Assembly: GCA_937872225.1 (NCBI GenBank)
Contig: CALMRZ010000038.1
Location: 99,665-163,664, forward strand
DNA length: 64,000 nt
Reading direction: 5' to 3'
Source: an uncultured Spirochaetota bacterium
Lineage (GTDB): Bacteria > Spirochaetota > UBA4802 > UBA5550
The notes beneath the pieces are model-generated. The model was not told where the DNA came from. It was given only the letters and a program-made list of their open reading frames with translations, and ran no database searches. This document shows positions 1 to 7,492 of this stretch, one piece after another. Position 1 is the first letter of the stretch; every line of letters starts with the position of its first letter. The position numbers and the translations under genes are program-made.

Positions 1-440
1 TGATCGCGCACCGATCAGCCCTTGTAAACGGCGGCTCCACCATCGCCCTGGTCCCCTACGGCATCTTCCACCTGACCGTCCCGAACATTCTCGGCGACGT
101 CATGAACCCGGACGCCATGGCCGTTGTCTCGCCCTTCTATCCCAGCCGCGAGCCGAACAAGTTCAATGCTTTTATCAGAAACAAGATCATATGCGCCCTT
201 GCGTACGCCGTGTTCATCGTCGAAGCGCCCCCCGACGGCGGCATTTTCGAGGCGGCGAAATCGGCCGGCAACCTGAAGGTGCCCCTCTTCACCGCGGAAT
301 ACGGCGAGTATCCGAAAAATGCCGGCGGCAACAGGAAAATCATGGAAGAGATGGGGGGGATCCCGGTAAAGGGAAAGATGGAAAACGGCATGCTGGTCCC
401 CAACATGGACCGGATCATCGGGCTGGCGAAGTTCGGGTAG
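1..440 (+). CDS. DprA/Smf-like Rossmann protein, C-terminal part (truncated by window edge)
   Basis: The reading frame is open from base 3 and stops with TAG at 438-440; its start lies outside the window. The visible protein reads like the core of DprA-family proteins. It has a GGSTIAL stretch, then NRIICALA-like text (here RNKIICALAYAVFIVEAP) followed by a glycine and an alanine-rich helix, matching the DprA pattern of RNRIIAGLS then VVEA. DprA loads RecA on incoming single-stranded DNA in transformation. This copy has TAEYGEYPKN where DprA has its usual AVPG segment, so it may be a divergent DprA-like protein rather than DprA itself. mltG starts 4 bases downstream, so the two are probably co-transcribed. 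Confidence 0.7.
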   Translation, partial: IAHRSALVNGGSTIALVPYGIFHLTVPNILGDVMNPDAMAVVSPFYPSREPNKFNAFIRNKIICALAYAVFIVEAPPDGGIFEAAKSAGNLKVPLFTAEYGEYPKNAGGNRKIMEEMGGIPVKGKMENGMLVPNMDRIIGLAKFG

Positions 441-444
441 GATC

Positions 445-1404
445 ATGAAAAAATTCATCGGCACAGCTTTAATTCTTTTACTGGGAGGCCTGTCGCTCCT
501 CCTGTACCTGAACTCGCCGCCGGCGGGGATGAAGGAGCAGTCCGTTGCCGTGTCCTACGGCGACCCCGTGCGGCGGATAGCGGGCAACCTGGAAAAGAAC
601 GGCCTGATACGGAGCAGGCACTTCTTCGTGTCCCTGTCATACGCCCTGAACCGGCGTCACATACGGGCCGGCACCTACAGGATCTTCGCCGGCATGAATT
701 CCTTCGAGATACTGAGGAAGCTCACCCGGGGCGACATCCTGTCCCGGAAGGTCACCATACCGGAGGGGTTCAACCTCTACCAGATCGCGGACCGCCTGGA
801 GGCAAACAGCATATGCGGATCAGGAGGGTTCCTCGACTACGCGTCGGATGAGACCTTCCTGAAGTCCCTTGGTATCGACGCGCCTTCCGCCGAAGGGTAC
901 CTCTTCCCCGACACCTATGTCTTCCCCGCAGGTTCCGACCCCCGCGATATCATCGGCGTCATGTATAAAAAGATGAAATCCGTGGTGGGCGACAGGCCCG
1001 CCTACGGCCCGGGCATGACCCTCCACGAACTGCTGACCATGGCGTCCCTGGTGGAAAAAGAGGCAAAGGTGTACAACGAGCGGGAGTTCATCTCCTCGGT
1101 GTTCCATAACCGGCTCCGTAAAAACATGAAGCTTGATTGTGATCCCACGGTGCGGTACGCGGTGAAGAAATTCACCGGCCCCATCACCGTGAGCGATCTG
1201 AAATCCGACTCGCCCTACAACACCTACCGGCACGGCGGCCTCCCGCCGACGCCCATATGCTCTCCCGGCCGGGAATCGATCCTGGCGGCCATGTACCCGA
1301 TGAAGTCGGAATATCTCTATTTTGTCGCGAAGAACGACGGGTCCCATCATTTCTCGAAAACGCTGAAGGAGCACAACGAGGCGGTGCGGAAGTACCAGAG
1401 GTGA
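445..1404 (+). CDS. mltG: Endolytic murein transglycosylase MltG (YceG-like)
   Basis: 319 residues, close to the usual MltG length. An N-terminal membrane anchor spans about residues 4-22, followed by a LysM-like region with IPEGFNLYQIADRL near 105-118 and the catalytic domain. The signature EGYLFPDTY lies at 150-158, and the VEKEA motif with the expected catalytic glutamate is at 203-207. MltG cleaves nascent glycan strands at the inner membrane and so sets their length. The ATG at 445 follows a GGTAGG-like ribosome site and lies just after the DprA-like stop. The C-terminal motif HGGLPPTPICSPG is also typical of the family. Confidence 0.95.
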   Translation: MKKFIGTALILLLGGLSLLLYLNSPPAGMKEQSVAVSYGDPVRRIAGNLEKNGLIRSRHFFVSLSYALNRRHIRAGTYRIFAGMNSFEILRKLTRGDILSRKVTIPEGFNLYQIADRLEANSICGSGGFLDYASDETFLKSLGIDAPSAEGYLFPDTYVFPAGSDPRDIIGVMYKKMKSVVGDRPAYGPGMTLHELLTMASLVEKEAKVYNEREFISSVFHNRLRKNMKLDCDPTVRYAVKKFTGPITVSDLKSDSPYNTYRHGGLPPTPICSPGRESILAAMYPMKSEYLYFVAKNDGSHHFSKTLKEHNEAVRKYQR

Positions 1405-1782
1405 CGGCGTTCAGTATCCGGAATGGATTTACTGTCGGTATTGCCATCAAGATAGAAATAGACGTTTTTTGTAGAAGAAGCGGTTTCCTGCCGACCACAT
1501 GTAAAGACGATCCAATGTCAGTCTGCATCCGCTGTTACAGTCAAAGAACTTGTAACGATCCGCTCCGTTTACATGGCAAGTATATACCAAACATCCAGGC
1601 TACCACCGGTTAAGCGGCACGACCATCCACCAGGATCACTGAATATATTTTACTATCATTGAAATAATTCAGCTGCATGGTGCTGCAGCGACAACAGCAC
1701 CTTGACCCATCGGCTCGAACCGGCACAGCGCAGGTCGTACAGTAGCATACGCATAACACCAAACATCACGGGAGGCGTTTCT
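1405..1782. other. Intergenic region without a recognised gene
   Basis: About 380 bases between mltG and the small membrane protein gene. Short open frames here have no family resemblance, and I see no clear terminator or promoter. A GGGAGG ribosome site at its right end belongs to the next gene. Confidence 0.5.
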
Positions 1783-2067
1783 ATGGAAAGATGGCTACCA
1801 TTAATTATCCAGCTTGTCAGCGGCGCTATCGGGGGCAATGCCGCGGGCGCATTGCTTAAGAACCAGTCCCTCGGCACCGTGGGCAATTCGATTGCCGGTA
1901 TCGTCGGCGGCGGTCTTGGCGGTTTCCTGCTTGGTCTAGCGGGGATTGCCACGGGCAGCGGCGGCATGGACATCGGCGGTATTGCCGTGAGCGTTGCCGG
2001 GGGCGGCGTCGGCGGCGGCGTTCTTATGATTATTATTGGGCCGATAAAAAAAGCGCTGGGAAAATAA
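1783..2067 (+). CDS. Small glycine-rich membrane protein
   Basis: 94 residues. The ATG at 1783 is preceded at 7 bases by GGGAGG, which decides the start over the longer open frame from 1702. The protein is almost entirely hydrophobic and glycine-rich, with repeated GIVGGGLGG and VAGGGVGGG segments that suggest two or three closely packed membrane helices ending in a short basic tail (IKKALGK). Small hypothetical proteins with a VGNSIAGIVGGGLGG-type stretch occur in many proteobacteria, but I know of no established function. It converges on the histidine kinase gene, with about 60 bases between stops. Confidence 0.7.
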   Translation: MERWLPLIIQLVSGAIGGNAAGALLKNQSLGTVGNSIAGIVGGGLGGFLLGLAGIATGSGGMDIGGIAVSVAGGGVGGGVLMIIIGPIKKALGK

Positions 2068-2127
2068 TACGCGCGCCGGCGCGGGGCCCGGACTCCGCGC
2101 CGGCGGCAGATCACCGCGCTGTTTCAA

Positions 2128-4500
2128 TCAAGCGAGAATGCCGTGAATCTTGACCGAAAGATCCCGCGCCGAATAGGGTTTGTTGACGAAGTCCTTTATT
2201 CCCAGGGCGACTGCCTGTTCCTTCGACTCGTTGTCGAGCATGCCCGATGACAGGACCGCCCGGACCCCGGGATGGATATCCTTCAACGCCCTGAACACCT
2301 CCAGGCCGTTCTTGCCCGGCATGGCCAGGTCGATGATGACCGCCGCTATCGAGCCATGGAGCTCCCTGAATATGTCTATGCCCCTCTCCGGATTGTCCGC
2401 GGTAACGACCGCATAGCCGCTCAGTTCGAGAAACCCCCTCGCCACATTGAGTATCATCGCCTCGTCATCGATAACGAGAATGGTACCGCTGCCCCTGACC
2501 AGCTCGTCTTTTGCCGGAGGGGAAGGCTCATGTTCCGTCTCAGCTGCGCTGTACGGAAAGAAGAGCATGAATCGCGACCCGACCCCCGGCTCTGATTGAA
2601 TCCGAATGTGCCCGCCATGTTTCTGAATGATGTTGTACGAAATCGAAAGTCCGAGGCCGGTGCCTTCGCCGCGCTTCTTCCTGGTGTAAAACGGCTCGTA
2701 GATATGCTTGACCGTTTCCCGGTCCATGCCCACCCCGGTATCGCCAATGCTGATCCTCACCCACTCGTGACCGGAAGGAACGCCGTTCTCCGCCGAACCG
2801 TCAGGGCCATGGCCAGGTCCGATTACGTCCACGGAGACCGACAGCCGTCCCCCCTGCCGCTCGCCGGGCCCGCGCATAATGGTCATTGCATGGGACGCGT
2901 TGATGCAGAAATTCAGCAGAACCTGGCCGATCTGCACCATGTCGCCCATGATGACAGGCCGGTCAGGGGCGTAGGTAAAATCGAGTTCGATCGATTTCGG
3001 GAAGCTGTTCGTGCAGAGCTCGTTGATATGGCGGACAGCCTCGTTCATGTCGACCGGTTCAAGCTTTATCTCATGGCGCTGCGAAATGGCGAGAAGCTCC
3101 CTGATGAGGTTCACCGACCTCGTGGCCGACTGCAGGCCGAGGTCCAGATATTTATCGACGGTCTCCCGGTCCACGAGATTTTCCTTCCCGAGGGTCAGGC
3201 GCAGGAGATCGAAGCTGCCCAGGATGCCGCTCAGGATGTTGTTGAAATCATGGGCGATGCCGCCGGCCAGCGTTCCGATGGCTTCCATCTTCTGCGCCTG
3301 CGCGAGCTGCTCCTGCATCGTCTCGTTTTCGCGCTGGGCCTGAACCCGCTCGGTGACATCGCGCGCTATTCCCACGATGCCTGCCGGCTTCCCCGATTCA
3401 TCCCGTATGAAGGAAGCCCTGATCTCGACGTCGAAGAGGGATCCGTCCTTGCGCCTGTGTTTGAGCAGTAATACGACGTTCCGGTCAGGATCAGCCCCCC
3501 GGCTCTTTTCGAGTTCCATCTGCTCGGCGAAGAACTTCATGACTTTCTTCAGCGATTCCGGCGTGTGGATGTCCTTCATGGTGAGGGCCAGCGCTTCCTG
3601 CGTCGTATAGCCGTACATGGATGTGATCGAAGGGCTGATATACAGGACCCTGAATTGGAGGTCCAGGGAGAAAATCAGGTCAGTCACGTTGTCGGCAAGA
3701 AGGCGGTATCGCTTCTCGCTCTCCACGAGCTCCAGGTTGTACCGCTGGAGCTCACGGGTGCGCTCATCGACGATCTCCTCCAGATGGTCGCGGTGTTTCC
3801 GGAGCTCGTCCTCGATGACGATGCGGATGTCCATCTCCTCCCGGAGGCGACGGTTGATCAATTCCACCTCGGAATTCGCCGCCGCCAGCTGTTCCTTCTC
3901 CCGGAGGATAAGCAGCTGTTCCTTCTCGATGGCCTTTGTGGACCGTTCCCGCACCGATTCATAGGAATAGGTGAAAACAAGTATTACGAACAGGGCAATC
4001 AGCAGCCGGATGACATATTCGGGCGGGTATGCCCATACATCCATCAGAGAAAAGGGGTTTACGAAAAACAGGATGGTCCCGGCCGTGATAATACCGGTCC
4101 AGAAGAGGCCCTCCCGGCGGCCGGTCAGGAAAAAAATAAAAAGCGGCGTCGTGAGGACCCATACGCTCGCATAACCCTGGACGGCCCCTGTTTTGATCCA
4201 GTACAGGAACAGGGTCCCGATCATGATAATCGTTCCCCGGTAGAGGACGGCGCCGCTTTTCATCCTTCTGAGAACGAGCATGAAAACGGCAAGTATGACG
4301 GCAGCGCCATGGTCCAGTATCCAGTAAATATAAACGCCATTTATGAGATGGACAGTGCCGAAAAAGAAGAGAAAGGTGGCGAGGAACGCCACAAACAGCA
4401 GAAACAGTCTTTTCCTGTCCAGTTCCTTGACGCTGGAGACCTTCGGCGGCAGGAGGAATTCGGATATTCGTTCAATGATCGTTCTTACGTTGAGTGCCAT
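2128..4500 (-). CDS. Hybrid sensor histidine kinase with PAS and receiver domains
   Basis: 790 residues. About six hydrophobic segments occur between residues 31 and 180, then a coiled coil (190-255), a PAS/PAC domain (about 262-385), a HisKA dimerisation domain with phospho-acceptor His417 in GGIAHDFNNI, and an HATPase domain with N-box Asn534, G1 box DTGVG (587-591) and GEGTGLGL (611-618). It ends in a receiver domain (about 673-790) with acidic pair Asp678-Asp679, phospho-acceptor Asp724 and Lys774. It should autophosphorylate and pass phosphate to its own receiver; the final response regulator is not adjacent. The input signal is unknown. No clear ribosome site precedes the ATG. Confidence 0.93.
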   Translation of the reverse strand: MALNVRTIIERISEFLLPPKVSSVKELDRKRLFLLFVAFLATFLFFFGTVHLINGVYIYWILDHGAAVILAVFMLVLRRMKSGAVLYRGTIIMIGTLFLYWIKTGAVQGYASVWVLTTPLFIFFLTGRREGLFWTGIITAGTILFFVNPFSLMDVWAYPPEYVIRLLIALFVILVFTYSYESVRERSTKAIEKEQLLILREKEQLAAANSEVELINRRLREEMDIRIVIEDELRKHRDHLEEIVDERTRELQRYNLELVESEKRYRLLADNVTDLIFSLDLQFRVLYISPSITSMYGYTTQEALALTMKDIHTPESLKKVMKFFAEQMELEKSRGADPDRNVVLLLKHRRKDGSLFDVEIRASFIRDESGKPAGIVGIARDVTERVQAQRENETMQEQLAQAQKMEAIGTLAGGIAHDFNNILSGILGSFDLLRLTLGKENLVDRETVDKYLDLGLQSATRSVNLIRELLAISQRHEIKLEPVDMNEAVRHINELCTNSFPKSIELDFTYAPDRPVIMGDMVQIGQVLLNFCINASHAMTIMRGPGERQGGRLSVSVDVIGPGHGPDGSAENGVPSGHEWVRISIGDTGVGMDRETVKHIYEPFYTRKKRGEGTGLGLSISYNIIQKHGGHIRIQSEPGVGSRFMLFFPYSAAETEHEPSPPAKDELVRGSGTILVIDDEAMILNVARGFLELSGYAVVTADNPERGIDIFRELHGSIAAVIIDLAMPGKNGLEVFRALKDIHPGVRAVLSSGMLDNESKEQAVALGIKDFVNKPYSARDLSVKIHGILA

Positions 4501-4620
4501 TGTTACGAATAATAACGAGATCGGGTGAAATTACAATATTAATTTGAGATCGCCGGTATAATAATGCTGCGATAGTATTGCAGGGGAATTCCCGCGGCAC
4601 AGGAGCGGCCTGGAAAGGGA

Positions 4621-4662
4621 ATTACAAGGAGGAGGCGACAGTGAGCGCCCCCTCCTTGTAAT
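4621..4662 (-). terminator. Strong stem-loop just downstream of the GGGtGRT gene
   Basis: A 17-base stem (ATTACAAGGAGGAGGCG against its near-complement, one mismatch) with an 8-base loop, starting 6 bases past the stop at 4668. No T-run follows on the minus strand, so it may act as a 3' stabilising hairpin or a factor-dependent terminator rather than a classical intrinsic one. Confidence 0.55.
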
Positions 4663-4667
4663 GACAA

Positions 4668-5669
4668 TTACTTCTTCATCGCCTCTTCAACGGCCACGGC
4701 CACGGCCACCGTCGCCCCGACCATCGGGTTGTTCCCCATTCCGAGGAACCCCATCATTTCAACATGGGCCGGAACCGAAGAGGAGCCGGCGAACTGGGCG
4801 TCGGAATGCATCCTTCCCATGGTGTCCGTCATCCCGTACGACGCGGGGCCGGCCGCCATGTTGTCGGGATGGAGGGTCCTGCCGGTCCCGCCGCCGGAGG
4901 CCACGGAAAAATACTTTTTGCCCTGCTCAAAGCATTCTTTCTTGTATGTTCCCGCCACGGGATGCTGGAACCGCGTGGGGTTGGTGGAATTTCCGGTGAT
5001 AGAAACGTCAACGCCTTCATGGTGCATGATGGCGACGCCTTCCCGCACGTCATCGGCACCGAAGCACCGCACCTTCGCCTTGTCTCCCTTTGAATACTGC
5101 GTCTCTTTCACTATGGTCAGCTTCCCGGCAAGATAGTCGAACTTGGTCTGCACATAGGTGAAGCCGTTAATCCGTGATATGATCTGCGCGGCGTCTTTCC
5201 CGAGACCGTTCAGTATTACCTTCAGGGGCTCTTTCCTGATCTTATTCGCCGAACGCGCGATCCCTATCGCCCCTTCGGCCGCGGCGAAGGACTCATGGCC
5301 GGCAAGGAAGGCGAAACATTTTGTTTCCTCGCGCAGGAGCATCGCCGCGAGGTTGCCGTGTCCCAAACCGACTTTCCTGTCATCCGCGACCGAGCCGGGG
5401 ATGCAGAAGGCCTGGAGCCCCTCCCCTATGGCCTCGGCGGCATCGGCGGCCTTTTTGCATCCCTTCTTGATCGCGATCGCCGCGCCCGTTACATAGGCCC
5501 ACGATGCGTTCTCAAAGCATATCGGCTGGATTCCCTTCGCCAGATTGTACGGGTCGATGCCCCTGCCGTCGCATATCTTTTTCGCCTCCTCCAGGGAATC
5601 TATCCCATATTTTTTTAGAGCGGCGTTTACCTGGTTTATTCTTCTGTCATAGCTTTCAAAAAGTGCCAT
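4668..5669 (-). CDS. GGGtGRT-family protein
   Basis: 333 residues. The family-naming motif is present as GGGTGRT at residues 259-265, followed by LHPDN. GHESFAAAEGAIGIARSANK (about 124-143) and the C-terminal MGNNPMVGATVAVAVAVEEAMKK are also family-like. The ATG follows GGGAGG at 9 bases. The biochemical role of this family is not established. It is repeatedly found beside a NifU-like scaffold gene, as here (5690-6382, upstream in the same direction, 20 bases between), so a role linked to Fe-S or metallocofactor chemistry is a reasonable inference only. Confidence 0.9.
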   Translation of the reverse strand: MALFESYDRRINQVNAALKKYGIDSLEEAKKICDGRGIDPYNLAKGIQPICFENASWAYVTGAAIAIKKGCKKAADAAEAIGEGLQAFCIPGSVADDRKVGLGHGNLAAMLLREETKCFAFLAGHESFAAAEGAIGIARSANKIRKEPLKVILNGLGKDAAQIISRINGFTYVQTKFDYLAGKLTIVKETQYSKGDKAKVRCFGADDVREGVAIMHHEGVDVSITGNSTNPTRFQHPVAGTYKKECFEQGKKYFSVASGGGTGRTLHPDNMAAGPASYGMTDTMGRMHSDAQFAGSSSVPAHVEMMGFLGMGNNPMVGATVAVAVAVEEAMKK

Positions 5670-5689
5670 CGCGATGTTCCTCCCGTCAA

Positions 5690-6382
5690 TTATTCATGCC
5701 TGGGGTCGATGACCCTGGCGGCCTCGTCGATACGGCCGTATTTTCCCGATGCCTTTTTCAGCGCCTCGTTGGCGTCGGTGCCTTTTTTGATCATGTCCAT
5801 CATTTTGCCCAGATGCACGAACTCATAGCCGATGATCTCATCATTCGAGTCAAGGCCGATGCGGGTCACGTATCCCTCGGCCATTTCCATGTACCGCGGG
5901 CCCTTTGCCAGCGTCCCGTACATGGTTCCGATGGTGCTCCGCAGTCCCTTGCCGAGGTCTTCCAGCCCCGCCCCGATGGGAAGGCCGTTTTCCGAAAACG
6001 CCGTCTGGGTCCTCCCATAAACGATTTGAAGGAATAATTCCCTCATCGCGGTATTGATGGCGTCGCAGACCAGGTCCGTGTTCAGCGCCTCAAGGATCGT
6101 TTTGCCGATCAATATTTCCGATGCCATGGCCGCGGAATGGGTCATGCCGGAACATCCTATCGTCTCCACCAACGCTTCCTGTATAATTCCATCCTTGACG
6201 TTAAGGGTAAGCTTGCACGCGCCCTGCTGCGGGGCGCACCAGCCGACCCCATGGGTCAGGCCCGATATGTCCTTCACTTCCTTTGCCTGCGTCCACCTGC
6301 CCTCCTGGGGAATGGGCGCCGGGCCGTGATTGGCTCCTTTTGCGACATGGCACATTGTTTCAATCTCGTGACTGTAGATCAT
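5690..6382 (-). CDS. NifU/IscU-like iron-sulfur scaffold protein (GGGtGRT partner)
   Basis: 230 residues, longer than IscU. Candidate metal ligands are Cys11, Cys49, Cys56 and Cys77; the last lies in ETIGCSGMTHSAAMASE, which resembles the IscU segment around its second cluster cysteine. LIGKTILEALNTDLVCDAI continues the scaffold-like fold. The ATG is preceded by AAGGAG at 7 bases. It is the first gene of a two-gene unit with the GGGtGRT gene. It probably holds or transfers an Fe-S cluster, but no other isc/suf gene is in the window, so it is not obviously the housekeeping scaffold. Confidence 0.85.
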   Translation of the reverse strand: MIYSHEIETMCHVAKGANHGPAPIPQEGRWTQAKEVKDISGLTHGVGWCAPQQGACKLTLNVKDGIIQEALVETIGCSGMTHSAAMASEILIGKTILEALNTDLVCDAINTAMRELFLQIVYGRTQTAFSENGLPIGAGLEDLGKGLRSTIGTMYGTLAKGPRYMEMAEGYVTRIGLDSNDEIIGYEFVHLGKMMDMIKKGTDANEALKKASGKYGRIDEAARVIDPRHE

Positions 6383-6642
6383 GTTACAACTCCTTGCTAT
6401 CGCCTAATTTGAGAAAGGAATTTGCCGGGACTTCTGCCGGCCGCATATCAGGCAAACTCCCTTATTAACAAGTGTAAACAGGCATTGCATGAGTCAATAA
6501 CATTTCTTTTAATTTTGAGGAACTCATTTTTTGAAGAACATCGATATCACCGTTTTCCATGCATCGGCCGCTCCATCAAGCTCCGATTAGTCCCGTTTAC
6601 AATTTCAGCAACATCCAAAATACATTCCGGGAAAGAAATAAA

Positions 6643-6671
6643 TTGACATCAACAGGCGGTCATTTTTCATT
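6643..6671 (+). promoter_or_regulatory. Predicted sigma-70 type promoter for the fluoride riboswitch transcript
   Basis: TTGACA at 6643-6648, 17-base spacer, weak -10 TTCATT at 6666-6671. The predicted transcript start, near 6678, falls at the first paired bases of the riboswitch, which supports it despite the poor -10. Confidence 0.45.
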
Positions 6672-6673
6672 AA

Positions 6674-6727
6674 CCCGGGTGATGGGGTTCACCTTAAACC
6701 GCCTCGATGGCTGATGACTCCTGTAAT
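6674..6727 (+). promoter_or_regulatory. Fluoride riboswitch (crcB motif)
   Basis: The stretch matches the crcB-motif architecture. GGGTGATGGGGTTCACC forms the first hairpin (GGTGA with TTCACC), then TTAAACC, then a GCC/GGC hairpin with loop TCGAT, then TGATGACTCCTG. The conserved GATG of stem 1 and the CTGATG after stem 2 are present, and GGGG (6683-6686) can pair with CTCC (6718-6721) as the expected pseudoknot with one G-U. It lies 27 bases before the crcB start codon and is followed by a fluoride-channel gene and a DUF190 gene, the standard regulon. Fluoride binding normally turns expression on. Confidence 0.82.
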
Positions 6728-6753
6728 ATTCATTTTCTTCGAGGGGCCACGGC

Positions 6754-7216
6754 ATGAGGCATTTGCTTTTTTATTGCGTTAGGCGGAAGCCTGGGAGCGA
6801 TAATCCGTTATATCGTTTCGAAAAACATCCAATATCTTTCAAATCACATTTACCCCCTCGGGACCCTCTTCGTCAACGCCACAGGCTCTTTCCTGATCGG
6901 CTTTTTGTTCTTCTTCTTCGAGAACATTATACTTTCAAATGACATCAAATCCTTTTTAACGATCGGGTTTCTCGGTGCCTACACGACGTTTTCAACCTAT
7001 TCCCTTGAAACGATCAATTTTATAAGGGATGGGGAAATAAAAGTTGGACTTGTTGACATAATTGTGAGCAATATAGTGTGTCTCACAATGGTGATAGCGG
7101 GCATGATATGCTCACGGCTTATATTCAAAGCGTTACGGTATGAAAATAATGAAACTGCCAGAACAAGCGGTACTGGTGCGGATATTCATCGGAGAGAACG
7201 ACCGTCACAAAGGTAA
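6754..7216 (+). pseudogene. crcB: Fluoride channel CrcB/Fluc, frameshifted at a T-run
   Basis: Starting at ATG 6754 the first six codons give MRHLLF, then the frame is lost at the T6 run 6767-6772. Reading five T instead of six gives a normal CrcB start (MRHLLFIALGGSLGAIIRY), running on through FVNATGSFLIGF to the signature FLGAYTTFSTYSLETI and a final membrane helix. The total length of 463 bases is one base over a multiple of three, consistent with a single extra T. The C-terminus runs about 25 residues past the usual end and overlaps the DUF190 frame by 77 bases. Intact Fluc exports fluoride as a dual-topology dimer. The break may be real decay, slippage or an assembly error. Confidence 0.85.
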
Positions 7217-7481
7217 ACCCCTCTACGAACGGATTGCCCTCAAGGCCCGGGAACTGAATCTTGCGGGAGCAACGGTCACCCGGGGTATCCTCGGCTTCGG
7301 CGCCGACAGCCGAATACACTCATCAAAGATACCGTAACTGTCCGAAGACCTGCCCATTATCATCGAAATAGTCGACACGGAAGAGAATATAAAAAAACTC
7401 ATGCCGTTTATCGATGAAACAGTCGTTGAAGGACTCGTTACCATGGAAAAAATGCGGGTTATTAAATACCGCCACAGCTGA
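7140..7481 (+). pseudogene. DUF190-family protein with in-frame stop
   Basis: The frame from ATG 7140 encodes LVRIFIGENDRHKGKPLYE, then RELNLAGATVTRGILGFGADS and SRIHSSKIP, which is the start of DUF190 proteins. TAA at 7335-7337 interrupts it. The same frame then continues LSEDLPIIIEIVDTEENIKKLMPFIDETV and ends at TGA 7479-7481, so the full family length of 113 codons is retained with one stop. Family members usually have I-L-R-L-S at this place, where this copy has I-P-stop-L-S. DUF190 genes are common partners of crcB in fluoride regulons. Readthrough cannot be excluded. Confidence 0.8.
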
Positions 7482-7492
7482 TGTCTCTATGG

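Noticed and set aside
1257..1613. Open frame running out of mltG into the intergenic space
   Set aside because: Out of frame with mltG over its first half, with no ribosome site or recognisable domain.
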